From NCBI GenBank assembly GCA_028293805.1, contig JAQGOC010000030.1, forward strand, positions 1 to 49,079: a stretch of DNA of 49,079 bases, written 5' to 3'. Shown here piece by piece: positions 1 through 8,228 of this stretch. This DNA comes from Gammaproteobacteria bacterium (GTDB lineage: Bacteria; Pseudomonadota; Gammaproteobacteria; Steroidobacterales; Steroidobacteraceae). Positions within the stretch are counted from its first letter, which is position 1. The number at the start of each line of letters is the position of its first letter. Under the pieces are notes generated by a model. The model was not told the DNA's origin, searched no databases, and worked only from the letters and a program-made list of their open reading frames with translations. The position numbers and the translations under genes were made by a program.

Positions 1-869
1 TTCACATTGTTGCGCATGCTGAGCACCTCGATGCCAAGGGACGACAGGAGCGAGAACACCTCGTTGAGGTTTTGCTCCCAGGCCATTTCGATCTCGAGGG
101 TATGGCTGTCGATGAGCGCCGTGCCATAGCCCGCACGCTCAGGCGCGGCGGCCAGCGAGTTACGCAGGTTGAAGACGAACGTCTCGGTGTTGAGCCTGCG
201 CAGCAGGCTGCTCATGCGATCGCGCTCGACGATGAGCCCGCCGTTGATGATGGCGATATTGCGGCAGAGAGTCTCGGCCTCTTCGAGATAATGCGTGGTC
301 AGGATGATGGTTGTACCCCGCGCGTTGATCTCGCGCAGAAAGTCCCACATGGAACGCCGGATCTCGATATCAACCCCGGCCGTCGGCTCGTCCAGGATGA
401 GCAGCCGCGGCTCGTGCATCAGGGCTCGGGCGATCATCAGACGGCGTTTCATGCCGCCGGAGAGGCCGCGAGACATTTTGTCCCGCCGGTCCCATAGCTG
501 CAGCTGCTTGAGATACTTCTCGGCCCGCTGGCGTGCCACCGGGCGAGGAATGCCGTAGAAGCCGGCCTGGTTGACGACGATGGTGTACGGCGTCTCGAAC
601 TGGTTGAAGTTGAGCTCCTGCGGAACTACTCCGATGCAGGCCTTGGCGGCCTCGAGCTCGCGGTCTATGTCGTGACCGAAGACGCTCGCGTGGCCCTCTG
701 TCTTGTTGACGAGCGAGGTGACGATGCCGATGAGCGTCGTCTTGCCGGCCCCATTCGGGCCTAGCAGTGCGAAGAAATCGCCCTGCTCGACGTCGAGGTC
801 CACACCCTTCAGTGCGTGTACGCCGTTCTTGTAAGTTTTCGTGAGTCCGCGGACGGAGAGTGCGTTCAT
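1..869 (-). CDS. ABC transporter ATP-binding protein, YadG-like (C-terminus cut by window edge)
   Basis: This is the nucleotide-binding subunit of an ABC-2-type exporter. It hydrolyses ATP to drive a membrane partner that would lie to the left of the window. Translating the minus strand from the ATG at 867-869 gives an open frame of 289 codons to the edge, beginning MNALSVRGLTKTY. Walker A GPNGAGKTT lies at residues 37-45, then the signature LSGGMKRR, Walker B LLILDEPTAGVD, and the H-loop TTHY. The order and spacing match E. coli YadG (about 308 aa), so probably only some 20 residues are missing. The substrate cannot be read from the ATPase. The 250 bp upstream (870-1120) holds no convincing gene. 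Confidence 0.93.
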   Translation of the reverse strand, partial: MNALSVRGLTKTYKNGVHALKGVDLDVEQGDFFALLGPNGAGKTTLIGIVTSLVNKTEGHASVFGHDIDRELEAAKACIGVVPQELNFNQFETPYTIVVNQAGFYGIPRPVARQRAEKYLKQLQLWDRRDKMSRGLSGGMKRRLMIARALMHEPRLLILDEPTAGVDIEIRRSMWDFLREINARGTTIILTTHYLEEAETLCRNIAIINGGLIVERDRMSSLLRRLNTETFVFNLRNSLAAAPERAGYGTALIDSHTLEIEMAWEQNLNEVFSLLSSLGIEVLSMRNNV

Positions 870-1120
870 GGTCCAGAAGGATCGGATGTCGGGCGGATGC
901 GCGCAAGTGAGCCGGCAGCGCTCGGGCGGAGTTCGTCTATTACAGCGGATTTGAGCGCGCCCGCGGGAACTCGACAATGCCTCAGCCGGGGTATTGACGG
1001 GATGCGATGCGCTCACAGGGGCGGGATGCCACGCATGTGCCCGCCAGAGCCGGTGCTGGCGCGGCAAGCCGGCGAAGACATGAAAGTCTCCGCCGAAAAG
1101 CTAAGATCGAGGCGGCGGCC

Positions 1121-1303
1121 TCAGCCGAGGGTGACCTCGGACTCCACGACGTCCTGCGCAACCTTGATGCGGGTGCGCCAGACCTCGTAAGGATCCCAGC
1201 CGTTGGACCGCTGGACGCCGGCAGCGAATTCTTCGTTCGCGGCGGCGGTCGTGAGAGTTTGCGGATTGGGCAGGAGGCCTTCCGCTTCTAGTAACGTTTG
1301 CAT
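1121..1303 (-). CDS. small protein of unknown function (60 aa)
   Basis: A 60-residue acidic protein starting MQTLLEAEGLL, with the striking stretch GWDPYEVWRTRI. The ATG at 1301-1303 has GAAGGG at good ribosome-binding distance. An upstream in-frame ATG pair at 1316-1321 would add six residues but has a poorer site. Amino-acid use is protein-like, with few arginine or serine runs, unlike the antisense frames around it. There is no signal peptide, membrane segment or cysteine. It lies downstream of gshA on the same strand, 140 bp away, and may have its own promoter (a TAGAAT -10-like hexamer at 1373-1378). I do not recognise a family. Confidence 0.5.
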   Translation of the reverse strand: MQTLLEAEGLLPNPQTLTTAAANEEFAAGVQRSNGWDPYEVWRTRIKVAQDVVESEVTLG

Positions 1304-1392
1304 TTCCGAGCCCTTCATCAAGTCTGATCTTGTTCTACGCCCACCGGACTTCCGTTCCGACGTGGGGGCGGGATTCTAGCCGCACTATTGTT

Positions 1393-1429
1393 AAAAGGAA
1401 GTGACGCCGATCAGCTTTTTATGTCACCT
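1393..1429 (-). terminator. possible weak terminator after gshA
   Basis: On the minus strand, 14 bases past the gshA stop, a 7-bp stem with one G-T pair (arms 1399-1405 and 1423-1429) closes a 17-base loop and is followed by CCTTTT. The long loop and short T-run make this a weak call. Confidence 0.25.
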
Positions 1430-1443
1430 CGCCATTCTGTGAG

Positions 1444-3027
1444 CTACTTCGCAAAATAGCGCGCGAGATAGTCCTCGAACGTGCCGCGGTCGCTGGCTTC
1501 GATCGCCTGCTGCTTGACGATCGACTCCTGCGCCTCCTGGCCGAACTCGGCGAGCCGCTCCTCGTTCGGGGGGTACAGGTCGAGGAAATAAGCCTTGTGG
1601 GTCGCGGACATCCGCAAGGCCAGATCGAAAAAGGACTCGCCGGTCGTGGTGAGCTCCTCCATCAGCCGCGCCGAGGGGGTCAGGGCGACGTCCTCGAGCT
1701 TCGCGGCCTGGGCCGCCAGAGCCTGCGAGTACGGCCGCGATGCGTCGCCACGATCCAGGATTTCGCATATTCCGACCATGGAATCGAGCAGCTCCCGCGC
1801 CCAGTCCCCCATGGGGACGGTCCGCCCGTCCCGCCAGAGAGTCAGCCCGGGCTCACGTCCCCGCCGCGCCACGGTCACATGATTCTGGTCCAGCGAGCCC
1901 TGCTCGGAGTCGCCGATCGGGGGGCTCTCCTTCAGAAGGCACAGAGCCATGAACGCCTCCAGAAACCGGAGCTTGCTCTGATTCACGCCCACGGGATCGA
2001 AGGCGCTCACATCCAGCGCGCGCACTTCCACGTACTCGACGCCTGCGCGCTGCAGGGCCTTGGTCGGCCGCTCGCCCGAACGCGCCACCCGCTTTGGGCG
2101 GATGAAGCTGTAATACTCGTTCTCGATCTGCAGGATGTTGGCGTTGAGCTGCCGGTATTCGCCCTCGACCTTCACGCCGAGCGCCTCGTAGGGAGGATGC
2201 GGTGTCGTGATCGCATATGTCAGGTCGCGGACGTACTCCTCGAGACTGTTCACGGACGCGGCGAGCCCGGCCTGGTTGCGGTTGCGGTAACCGACATCGC
2301 TCATCCGCAGGCTCGTGGCATAGGGCTCATAGGCCGTGTTGCTCGTGAACTCCGGGAGCTGGAAATCGCGACCCTTGAGGAAGGACTTGCAGACCACCGG
2401 GGAGACGCCGAACAGATACAACACGATCCAGCCATGGCGCCGGTAGTTGCGCAGCAGGTCGAAGTAACACGACGAGACGAACTGCGTACCGTGATCGTGC
2501 GACTGGCGCACATCCGCGTAAGCCTCCCAGAACGCAAGCGGGAAGGAGTAGTTGAAGTGCACGCCGGAGATGGCCTGCATCATGCGGCCATAGCGCAAGC
2601 CCAGGCCCTTGCGGTAGATCGTCTTCATCTGCCCGATGTGCGATTTGCCGAACTGCGCGATCGGGATGTCCGCGTCGCGCTCGATGGCGCCGGGCATGCT
2701 CGTCGCCCACAGCAGCTCCTCGCCCAGGTGGCGGTACACGAACTGGTGCAGATCGAGCAGGTACTGCAGCAGCTCCCAGCTCGTGGTAAACGCGGGCGTC
2801 ACGAGCTCGATCAGGCTTTCCGAATAATCCGTGGTGATGTGCTCGTTCGTCAGAGCCGAGCCGAGCCGACGCGGGTGCGGCGTCTGCGCGAGGGCGCCGC
2901 CCGGCACGACTCGCAGCGATTCCTTCTCGACGCCTTTGCGGCCGCCCTGCAGAATCTGCGGCTCGCGGCCGTTGACGAACGAGGCGAGGCGCCGCTCGAA
3001 AACGCGATCGATTCCGAATCTGCTCAT
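1444..3027 (-). CDS. gshA: glutamate-cysteine ligase
   Basis: Catalyses ATP-dependent ligation of L-glutamate and L-cysteine, the first and rate-limiting step of glutathione synthesis, in the cytosol. The 527-aa length and features fit the proteobacterial type-1 GshA (E. coli 518 aa). Near the N-terminus is the GRKGVEKESLRV glutamate-binding stretch, followed by LTNEHITTDYSES, and later KSHIGQMKTIYRKGLG and GVHFNYSF, all characteristic of the family. The ATG at 3025-3027 is preceded by AGAGAAG. It is divergent from the MTA phosphorylase gene across 296 bp. No gshB lies in the window. Nothing is truncated or odd. Confidence 0.97.
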   Translation of the reverse strand: MSRFGIDRVFERRLASFVNGREPQILQGGRKGVEKESLRVVPGGALAQTPHPRRLGSALTNEHITTDYSESLIELVTPAFTTSWELLQYLLDLHQFVYRHLGEELLWATSMPGAIERDADIPIAQFGKSHIGQMKTIYRKGLGLRYGRMMQAISGVHFNYSFPLAFWEAYADVRQSHDHGTQFVSSCYFDLLRNYRRHGWIVLYLFGVSPVVCKSFLKGRDFQLPEFTSNTAYEPYATSLRMSDVGYRNRNQAGLAASVNSLEEYVRDLTYAITTPHPPYEALGVKVEGEYRQLNANILQIENEYYSFIRPKRVARSGERPTKALQRAGVEYVEVRALDVSAFDPVGVNQSKLRFLEAFMALCLLKESPPIGDSEQGSLDQNHVTVARRGREPGLTLWRDGRTVPMGDWARELLDSMVGICEILDRGDASRPYSQALAAQAAKLEDVALTPSARLMEELTTTGESFFDLALRMSATHKAYFLDLYPPNEERLAEFGQEAQESIVKQQAIEASDRGTFEDYLARYFAK

Positions 3028-3323
3028 GACTTCTCTGTGACTGCGCCGGGAACCCGCTGCGGCGGGCCGCCTGCAAGGCGCACGCGCCGCAGCCGTGGGA
3101 AGTGAATAATGTTACCGCCCGGTCTGTGCGGCTGGCTTGCATATTCGGGGGTATTGACAGGGTTGCGCAGCACGGCAATGTCCAAGGTGGTGCCGGTGCC
3201 GCAGGCCCGGGATATTGTGTTCAATCGCGCCCCTCTATCGTCTTGTTGTTGTTCCGCCGTCGGTTCAGGCATCTTGCCGCTTTGCGGGGCACTCGCGCAA
3301 TTGCCCCCGGGAGAGAAAGACTC
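3028..3323. other. divergent intergenic region between gshA and mtnP
   Basis: This 296-bp region must hold the promoters of both genes. I see no clear -35/-10 pair. A TTGACA hexamer at 3154-3159 on the plus strand has no good -10 17 bases away. It sits in a GGGGTATTGAC motif that recurs at 987-997. No RNA gene is apparent. Confidence 0.4.
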
Positions 3324-4169
3324 ATGATCGGGATCATCGGTGGAACCGGCCTTTACCGGATGGACGCGCTGCAGGTAACACGGGCCGCCGAGGTGAGCAC
3401 CCCATTCGGGGCGCCGTCCTCGCCGGTCATGCTGGGCGTACTGCAGGGGCGCGAGGTGGCCTTTCTTGCCCGCCATGGGCTGCACCACGACCGGCTCCCG
3501 AGCGAGATCAATTTCCGCGCCAACATCTGGGCGTTGAAGAGCGTCGGCGTGCGCACCGTCATCGGAGTCTCGGCGGTCGGAAGCCTGCGCGAAGAGATCC
3601 GTCCCGGCGATATCTGCCTGCCGTCCCAGTATCTCGACTTCACCAAGGGACTGCGCGCTGCCAGTTTCTTCGGGGCTGGCATCGTGGCACACATCTCCAC
3701 TGCCCAACCCGCCTGCAGCGCTACTGCCGCGCTCATCGCGCGCGTCGCCCGCTCGCTCGGCACCGCGGTGCACGGGGACAAGACCTATGCCTGTGTCGAG
3801 GGTCCGCGCCTGGGCACTCGAGCCGAAAGCTTCTTTCTGCGGGGCGCCGGCGCGGACCTCGTCGGAATGACGAACGTGCCCGAAGCCTTCCTCGCCCTGG
3901 AGGCGCAGCTCGGCTACTGCACGATCTCCCTTGCCACGGACTACGACTGCTGGCTGGACGACTCCACACAACATGTCTCCGCCGAACAGGTCGTCGGGCT
4001 CTTCCGCGCCAACCTTGGCCGTGTCCAACAGCTCATCGCCGGCGCGGTCGCGGAGTATGTCGAGGATGAGTCACGCCCGTGCCGGCAGGCTCTACGCGCG
4101 GCCATCGTCACGCCACGCGAGCAGATGACGGATGAGCAGCGAGCGATCGTCGACTTTCTGTCCACTTAG
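3324..4169 (+). CDS. mtnP: S-methyl-5'-thioadenosine phosphorylase family protein
   Basis: Phosphorolyses methylthioadenosine, the by-product of polyamine synthesis and other AdoMet-using reactions, to adenine and methylthioribose-1-phosphate. The protein has 281 aa. It starts at the ATG at 3324 (MIGIIGGTGLY), preceded by a GGGAGAG ribosome-binding site; the frame is open further upstream but that part is not protein-like. Family landmarks are the phosphate-binding GGTG at the N-terminus, RHG, the NFRANIWALK stretch, GSLREEI.PGDI, EGPRL.TRAE, GMTNVPE, and the purine-site ATDYDCW with Asp206 and Asp208. The DYD pair is as in MTA-specific enzymes, so adenine rather than hypoxanthine release is expected. 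A role on methylthioinosine, as in some pseudomonads, is not excluded. Its stop overlaps the convergent patatin gene by 4 bp. Confidence 0.93.
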   Translation: MIGIIGGTGLYRMDALQVTRAAEVSTPFGAPSSPVMLGVLQGREVAFLARHGLHHDRLPSEINFRANIWALKSVGVRTVIGVSAVGSLREEIRPGDICLPSQYLDFTKGLRAASFFGAGIVAHISTAQPACSATAALIARVARSLGTAVHGDKTYACVEGPRLGTRAESFFLRGAGADLVGMTNVPEAFLALEAQLGYCTISLATDYDCWLDDSTQHVSAEQVVGLFRANLGRVQQLIAGAVAEYVEDESRPCRQALRAAIVTPREQMTDEQRAIVDFLST

Positions 4170-5962
4170 GCTTCGGCAATCACGCTCTTGCGCAAGGCCG
4201 AATCAGCGGGGAGATCCTCGAGCCGGCGCACGGCGTACTCATAGCCCGCGGCAATCGCGCGGTCGAAGCCTTTCCAGTTCAGCATGTCGATCTGCGCCAG
4301 CGGCGGCTGCAGCAGCAGGTCGGTCTTTTCGCGATGGGCCGCTGTCATGGCGCTGCTGTTGACCATCCCGGCGCGCCACAGGATCTGGAAGATGTTGGGA
4401 CGGTGCTTTTTTTCGCGCATCCAGCGCATCAGTTGCCACGGGAGCGGCACATCGACCTCGTCGGTGTCGGTGGTGAACGCGCGGTCTGCGCCGACATCGC
4501 AGCCGATGACGGGACCGCGCCCCAGGTCGCGCATCGCATCGACCGGCAGGTTGTTCATCGTGCCGCCATCGACGAGTAGCTCGCCTTTGTAAACAACAGG
4601 CGGCAATACCCCCGGGATCGCGACGGAGGCCCGCAACCAAAGCCATAGCTCGCCGCGTCGATGCACCTCCGAATGTCCGGTGGTGAGATTCGACGACACG
4701 CAGAAGAAATCCAGCGGCAGGTCCTCGATCGTCACATCCCCGAAGGCATGTTGGAGAAGCCGCGTGACCTTGCGGCCCGAGACCAGGGAAACGAACGGCA
4801 GCGTGTAGTCGCGCAGCGGCTTTGCATCCACAAACGAGCGCCGGAATCGATCGGTCAACTCCTCGATGCTCCAGCACTGCGCCACGCCCGCGCCGAGGAT
4901 GCCGCCCATGCTGGTCCCGCCGACGAGATCGATGGGTATATGCGCCTCGCGCAGCGCCTTTACGATGCCGATATGGGCAAAACCTCGAGCACCGCCGCCG
5001 GAAAGCACAAGGCCAACACCACGGCCGGTGAGCATGCGTGCCACACGGGCTACATCCGGTTTACCCGTGACATGATGATGCGGAGTGCTTGGAATCGCGG
5101 CGAGCCAACGGGCGGCAGCGCCACGAGCAAGGTGTCCATCGTGCACGAGAATGAGCTCGGCGCGTTGCGGCGCCATGCTCGTTGCATGCGGTCCCGCAAG
5201 GACCGCCCAGGGACCGGCCGCACTCTCCGCGCGCGCAAGCAACAGCAGCGCGTCCGCCTGCCGGACGCACAGACTGCTCCAGCGCCCGGGCACGGCGTCG
5301 GCGACGTAAACCACGAAGTCGTTAGCCGCCTCGATCCTGTGAAACCAGTTGCTCGTGTGGGAACCCGCCCGCACATTCCACACGAGCTCCGTACGGCCGA
5401 ACGCCGAGAGCGCCTTCACGAACTCGGCGGCGAAGCTGCCAACGTCGATTTCGACACTCTGAGGCAGAAGGGTAAAGGTGCGCGCGGCGTGCGAACGGGT
5501 TCGGATGCGCGACTGGGATAACTCGAGCCGATCCACCGTCAGCCGTGCGATACGCAGCATCGCCTCCGGATGTTGGCGAAACACCCTGTTGAATGCTTCG
5601 TCGGAGAGCCGTGCGAGCTCCGTGTCGCGCAGCGCCACGACATTCGCATTGCGCGGGCGGCCGGAGATCAAGCCCATTTCTCCGACAGTGTCGCCGGCGG
5701 CGATCCGTCCCAGGAAACCGCGATTGCGGCGCTCGGTGGGGGAAAAGGCACCGAGACACCCGCTCAGAACGACATACAGGGCGTCGGGGGAATCCCCGGC
5801 GCAGAACAGGGTCGCACCGCCCGGCAACGAGAGCCACTCCGCCTCGGAGGCGATCTCGCGCAGAAACGCGTAGTCGAGACCCTTGAAGAGGGGCAATTCA
5901 TTGAAGACGACGCTCAGATCGGAGCGCCGTACCGCGGTCTCCTCGGAAATGTCCCCCTCCAT
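4166..5962 (-). CDS. patatin-like phospholipase with cyclic-nucleotide-binding domain
   Basis: A 598-aa protein resembling the bacterial neuropathy-target-esterase family, which hydrolyses acyl esters of (lyso)phospholipids. Residues about 20-140 form a cNMP-binding/Crp-type sensor domain (ELPLFKGLD, then GDTVGEMGLISGRPRNANV, the phosphate cassette region). After a linker, the patatin domain has the oxyanion loop SGGGARGFAHIG, the nucleophile Ser351 in GTSMG, and the partner Asp465 in VDGGTMNNLP, so the catalytic dyad is intact. No transmembrane segment is obvious, so it is likely peripheral. The cNMP domain lacks a clear arginine in the expected PRNAxV slot context beyond R-N, so whether it binds cAMP or c-di-GMP is open. 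It lies 34 bp downstream of the thiolase start on the same strand direction and may follow it in an operon. Confidence 0.93.
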   Translation of the reverse strand: MEGDISEETAVRRSDLSVVFNELPLFKGLDYAFLREIASEAEWLSLPGGATLFCAGDSPDALYVVLSGCLGAFSPTERRNRGFLGRIAAGDTVGEMGLISGRPRNANVVALRDTELARLSDEAFNRVFRQHPEAMLRIARLTVDRLELSQSRIRTRSHAARTFTLLPQSVEIDVGSFAAEFVKALSAFGRTELVWNVRAGSHTSNWFHRIEAANDFVVYVADAVPGRWSSLCVRQADALLLLARAESAAGPWAVLAGPHATSMAPQRAELILVHDGHLARGAAARWLAAIPSTPHHHVTGKPDVARVARMLTGRGVGLVLSGGGARGFAHIGIVKALREAHIPIDLVGGTSMGGILGAGVAQCWSIEELTDRFRRSFVDAKPLRDYTLPFVSLVSGRKVTRLLQHAFGDVTIEDLPLDFFCVSSNLTTGHSEVHRRGELWLWLRASVAIPGVLPPVVYKGELLVDGGTMNNLPVDAMRDLGRGPVIGCDVGADRAFTTDTDEVDVPLPWQLMRWMREKKHRPNIFQILWRAGMVNSSAMTAAHREKTDLLLQPPLAQIDMLNWKGFDRAIAAGYEYAVRRLEDLPADSALRKSVIAEA

Positions 5963-5996
5963 TCCCGGGCTATCGATGTGCGTTGCAGGTCAGAGG

Positions 5997-7280
5997 TCAG
6001 CGCTCCAGAATCGCGGTCACTCCCATCCCGCCCGCGGTGCAGGCCGAGATCAGCCCCCGCTTGGCGCCCGGATCGCCCGCCAGAATCTTGGCGAGCGTAC
6101 CGACGATCCGCGTCCCGGTGGCGGCGAACGGATGTCCGATGGCAATGCTGCCACCCTTTACGTTCAGCTTCGCGCGATCGATGCTGCCGAGCGGCGCCGC
6201 AAGCCCCAGTGCGTCGCGACACCATTCGGGCGATTCCCACGCCTTGAGCGTGCACAGCACCTGCGCAGCGAAGGCTTCGTGAATTTCGTAGTAATCGAAG
6301 TCCTGCAGCTGCAGCCCCGCATCCTTCAACATCGCAGGCACTGCGTACGCCGGCGCCATGAGGAGCCCCTCTTTGCCGGTCGCGAAGTCAACACCCCATG
6401 CCTTTCCGTAGCGCAGGTAAGCTAACACCGGCAGGTTGCGCTGCGCCGCCCATTCCTCCGACGCGAGCAACACCGCGCTCGCACCGTCGGTGAGCGGAGT
6501 GCTGTTGCCCGCAGTGATCGTGCCGTCCGCAGCGAAGCTCGGACGCAGCTTCGCGAGCTTCTCGGGCGCTGTGTCCGAGCGCATGTTGTTATCGACCTTG
6601 AGGCCCAGGTACTCGATGACCAGGTCGTCGTAGAAGCCGTCGCGCCAGGCGGCCGCGGCCTTCATGTGACTCTCGTAGGCGAGCCGATCCTGGTCCTCGC
6701 GTGCAATCTTCCAGCGCTTTGCCATGCCTTCCGTGCTCTGGCCCATCGAAAGGCCGGTGCGTGGCTCGACGACGGCGGGCAGGACGGGCTTGAAGTGTTT
6801 CGGGCGTAGCCCGAGCCACGGGGAGAGGCGCTGGGAAAGCGAGCGGCCGCGGGCGCTCGCAAGCAACAGTTGCTGGTAGGAACGGGGATAGACGATCGGC
6901 GCATCGCTGATCGAATCCGTGCCTCCGGCAAGACCCGAGTCGATCTGGCCGAGCGCGATCTTGTTGCCGATGAGGATCGCGGCTTCGAGACTCGTACCGC
7001 AGGCGCGCTGCAGATCGACTCCCGGCGTCTGCGGATCGAGTCCGGACGACAGTACGCATTCACGCGTGAGGTTGTAGTCCTTCGGATGTTTGATGACGGC
7101 GCCGGCGGCGGCGTCGCCGAGCCGCTCGCCCTGCAGCTTGAACCGATCGACGACGCCCCGGAACGCTGCGGTGAGCATTTCCTGGTTTCCGGCCTTTGCG
7201 TAGGCCGTGTACGACCTTGCGAAGGGAATACGAACGCCGCCAATGATGGCGACCCGTCTCACTGCTGAGCCGACGAGCAT
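5997..7280 (-). CDS. acetyl-CoA C-acyltransferase (thiolase, FadI/FadA-like)
   Basis: Carries out thiolytic cleavage of 3-ketoacyl-CoA in fatty-acid beta-oxidation. The protein has 427 aa. The start at 7278-7280 is chosen because CGGAGG precedes it by five bases and MLVGSAVRRVAIIGG is the usual family N-terminus; the frame runs 49 codons further but is not protein-like. Catalytic residues are present: acyl-accepting Cys94 in RACGTSLE, His in EIHEAFA, His in the GGSIAIGHPFAATG motif, and the C-terminal Cys in CTAGGMG. HEAFA in place of NEAFA is typical of FadI/trifunctional-type thiolases. No hydratase/dehydrogenase partner is in the window, so chain-length preference is unknown. The next gene downstream on the same strand is the patatin phospholipase, which could feed it fatty acids. 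Confidence 0.94.
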   Translation of the reverse strand: MLVGSAVRRVAIIGGVRIPFARSYTAYAKAGNQEMLTAAFRGVVDRFKLQGERLGDAAAGAVIKHPKDYNLTRECVLSSGLDPQTPGVDLQRACGTSLEAAILIGNKIALGQIDSGLAGGTDSISDAPIVYPRSYQQLLLASARGRSLSQRLSPWLGLRPKHFKPVLPAVVEPRTGLSMGQSTEGMAKRWKIAREDQDRLAYESHMKAAAAWRDGFYDDLVIEYLGLKVDNNMRSDTAPEKLAKLRPSFAADGTITAGNSTPLTDGASAVLLASEEWAAQRNLPVLAYLRYGKAWGVDFATGKEGLLMAPAYAVPAMLKDAGLQLQDFDYYEIHEAFAAQVLCTLKAWESPEWCRDALGLAAPLGSIDRAKLNVKGGSIAIGHPFAATGTRIVGTLAKILAGDPGAKRGLISACTAGGMGVTAILER

Positions 7281-7517
7281 GGATCCTCCGGTGGAAAACG
7301 CTGGAGCGGCGCTGCCCCCGCCGCCGGTCGCGGCGTCCGGCCGGGTAGTTCCCGGCACGGGTTCGCGGCGTGCAAGCGGCTTTAGAATGCCACGGTCAAG
7401 GCACCGAAGCCATTGAACCGCCAGCAAAATGCCCCCAGGCCTCGCTCGAGGATGTCTTTCCCTTACGCGAGCCGGAACGGTATTCTCCCTGATTCACCGC
7501 ACGGATAAAGAGCACCG

Positions 7518-8228
7518 ATGGGCGAATTCACCACCATCATGGCCCGGGACGGCCATGAGTTTCAGGCCTACCTCGCGGCGCCCACCGGCAAGCCCCGCGG
7601 CGCGCTCGTGGTCATCCAGGAAATCTTCGGCCTCAACAGCCACATCCGCAGCGTGACCGACAGCTTTGCGGCGGAAGGCTACACCGCCATCGCGCCTTCG
7701 CTGTTCGACCGCATCCGCCGGGGCATTCAGCTCGGGTATTCGCCCCCGGAAGTGCAGGAAGGCAGGGGCTACATGCAACAGCTCAAGCCCGAAAACACGC
7801 TCAAGGATCTTGCGGCGGCCCTCGCCGTCGTCAGGCACTCCGGCCGGGTGGGTACCGTAGGTTACTGCTGGGGCGGCACCCAATCCTATCTGGCGGCCTG
7901 CGATCTGCCGGTCGCCTGTGCCGTCGTGTATTACGGGAAACTGGCGGACCATCTCGACAAGAAGCCGAAACGCCCCGTGATGTATCACTTCGGCACGCAG
8001 GACAAGAGCATCCCGCTGAGCGATGTCGAAAAGATCAAGGCGGCGCACCCCGAGGGCATCGTGTATCTGTACGAAGGTGCGGACCACGGATTCAGCTGCG
8101 ACCAGCGTCCGTCCTACAACCCGCAGGCTGCCGCGCTCGCGCGCCAACGGACGCTCGAATTCCTCGCCCGGTACATCGCAGGCACGGAACCCCAAAAGAC
8201 CGAACCCGGAGGCGCAGCCCGCTCATGA
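7518..8228 (+). CDS. dienelactone hydrolase family protein
   Basis: A 236-aa alpha/beta hydrolase of the carboxymethylenebutenolidase family, cytosolic (no signal peptide). The nucleophile is Cys117 in GYCWGG, with Asp162 in FGTQDKSIP and His190 in ADHGFSC: the Cys-Asp-His triad of classical dienelactone hydrolase. EIFGLN near residue 40 is the usual glutamate-containing motif that activates the cysteine. The natural substrate is uncertain, since most genomic members outside chlorocatechol operons act on unknown lactones or esters. The gene overlaps the following aldehyde dehydrogenase by ATGA, which implies translational coupling and possibly a shared degradative pathway. Confidence 0.94.
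   Translation: MGEFTTIMARDGHEFQAYLAAPTGKPRGALVVIQEIFGLNSHIRSVTDSFAAEGYTAIAPSLFDRIRRGIQLGYSPPEVQEGRGYMQQLKPENTLKDLAAALAVVRHSGRVGTVGYCWGGTQSYLAACDLPVACAVVYYGKLADHLDKKPKRPVMYHFGTQDKSIPLSDVEKIKAAHPEGIVYLYEGADHGFSCDQRPSYNPQAAALARQRTLEFLARYIAGTEPQKTEPGGAARS

Noticed and set aside
1597..3105. A 502-codon open frame on the plus strand opposite gshA
   Set aside because: It is antisense to a certain gene, and its composition (many Arg, His, Ala, no domain) is the usual shadow of GC-rich coding DNA.
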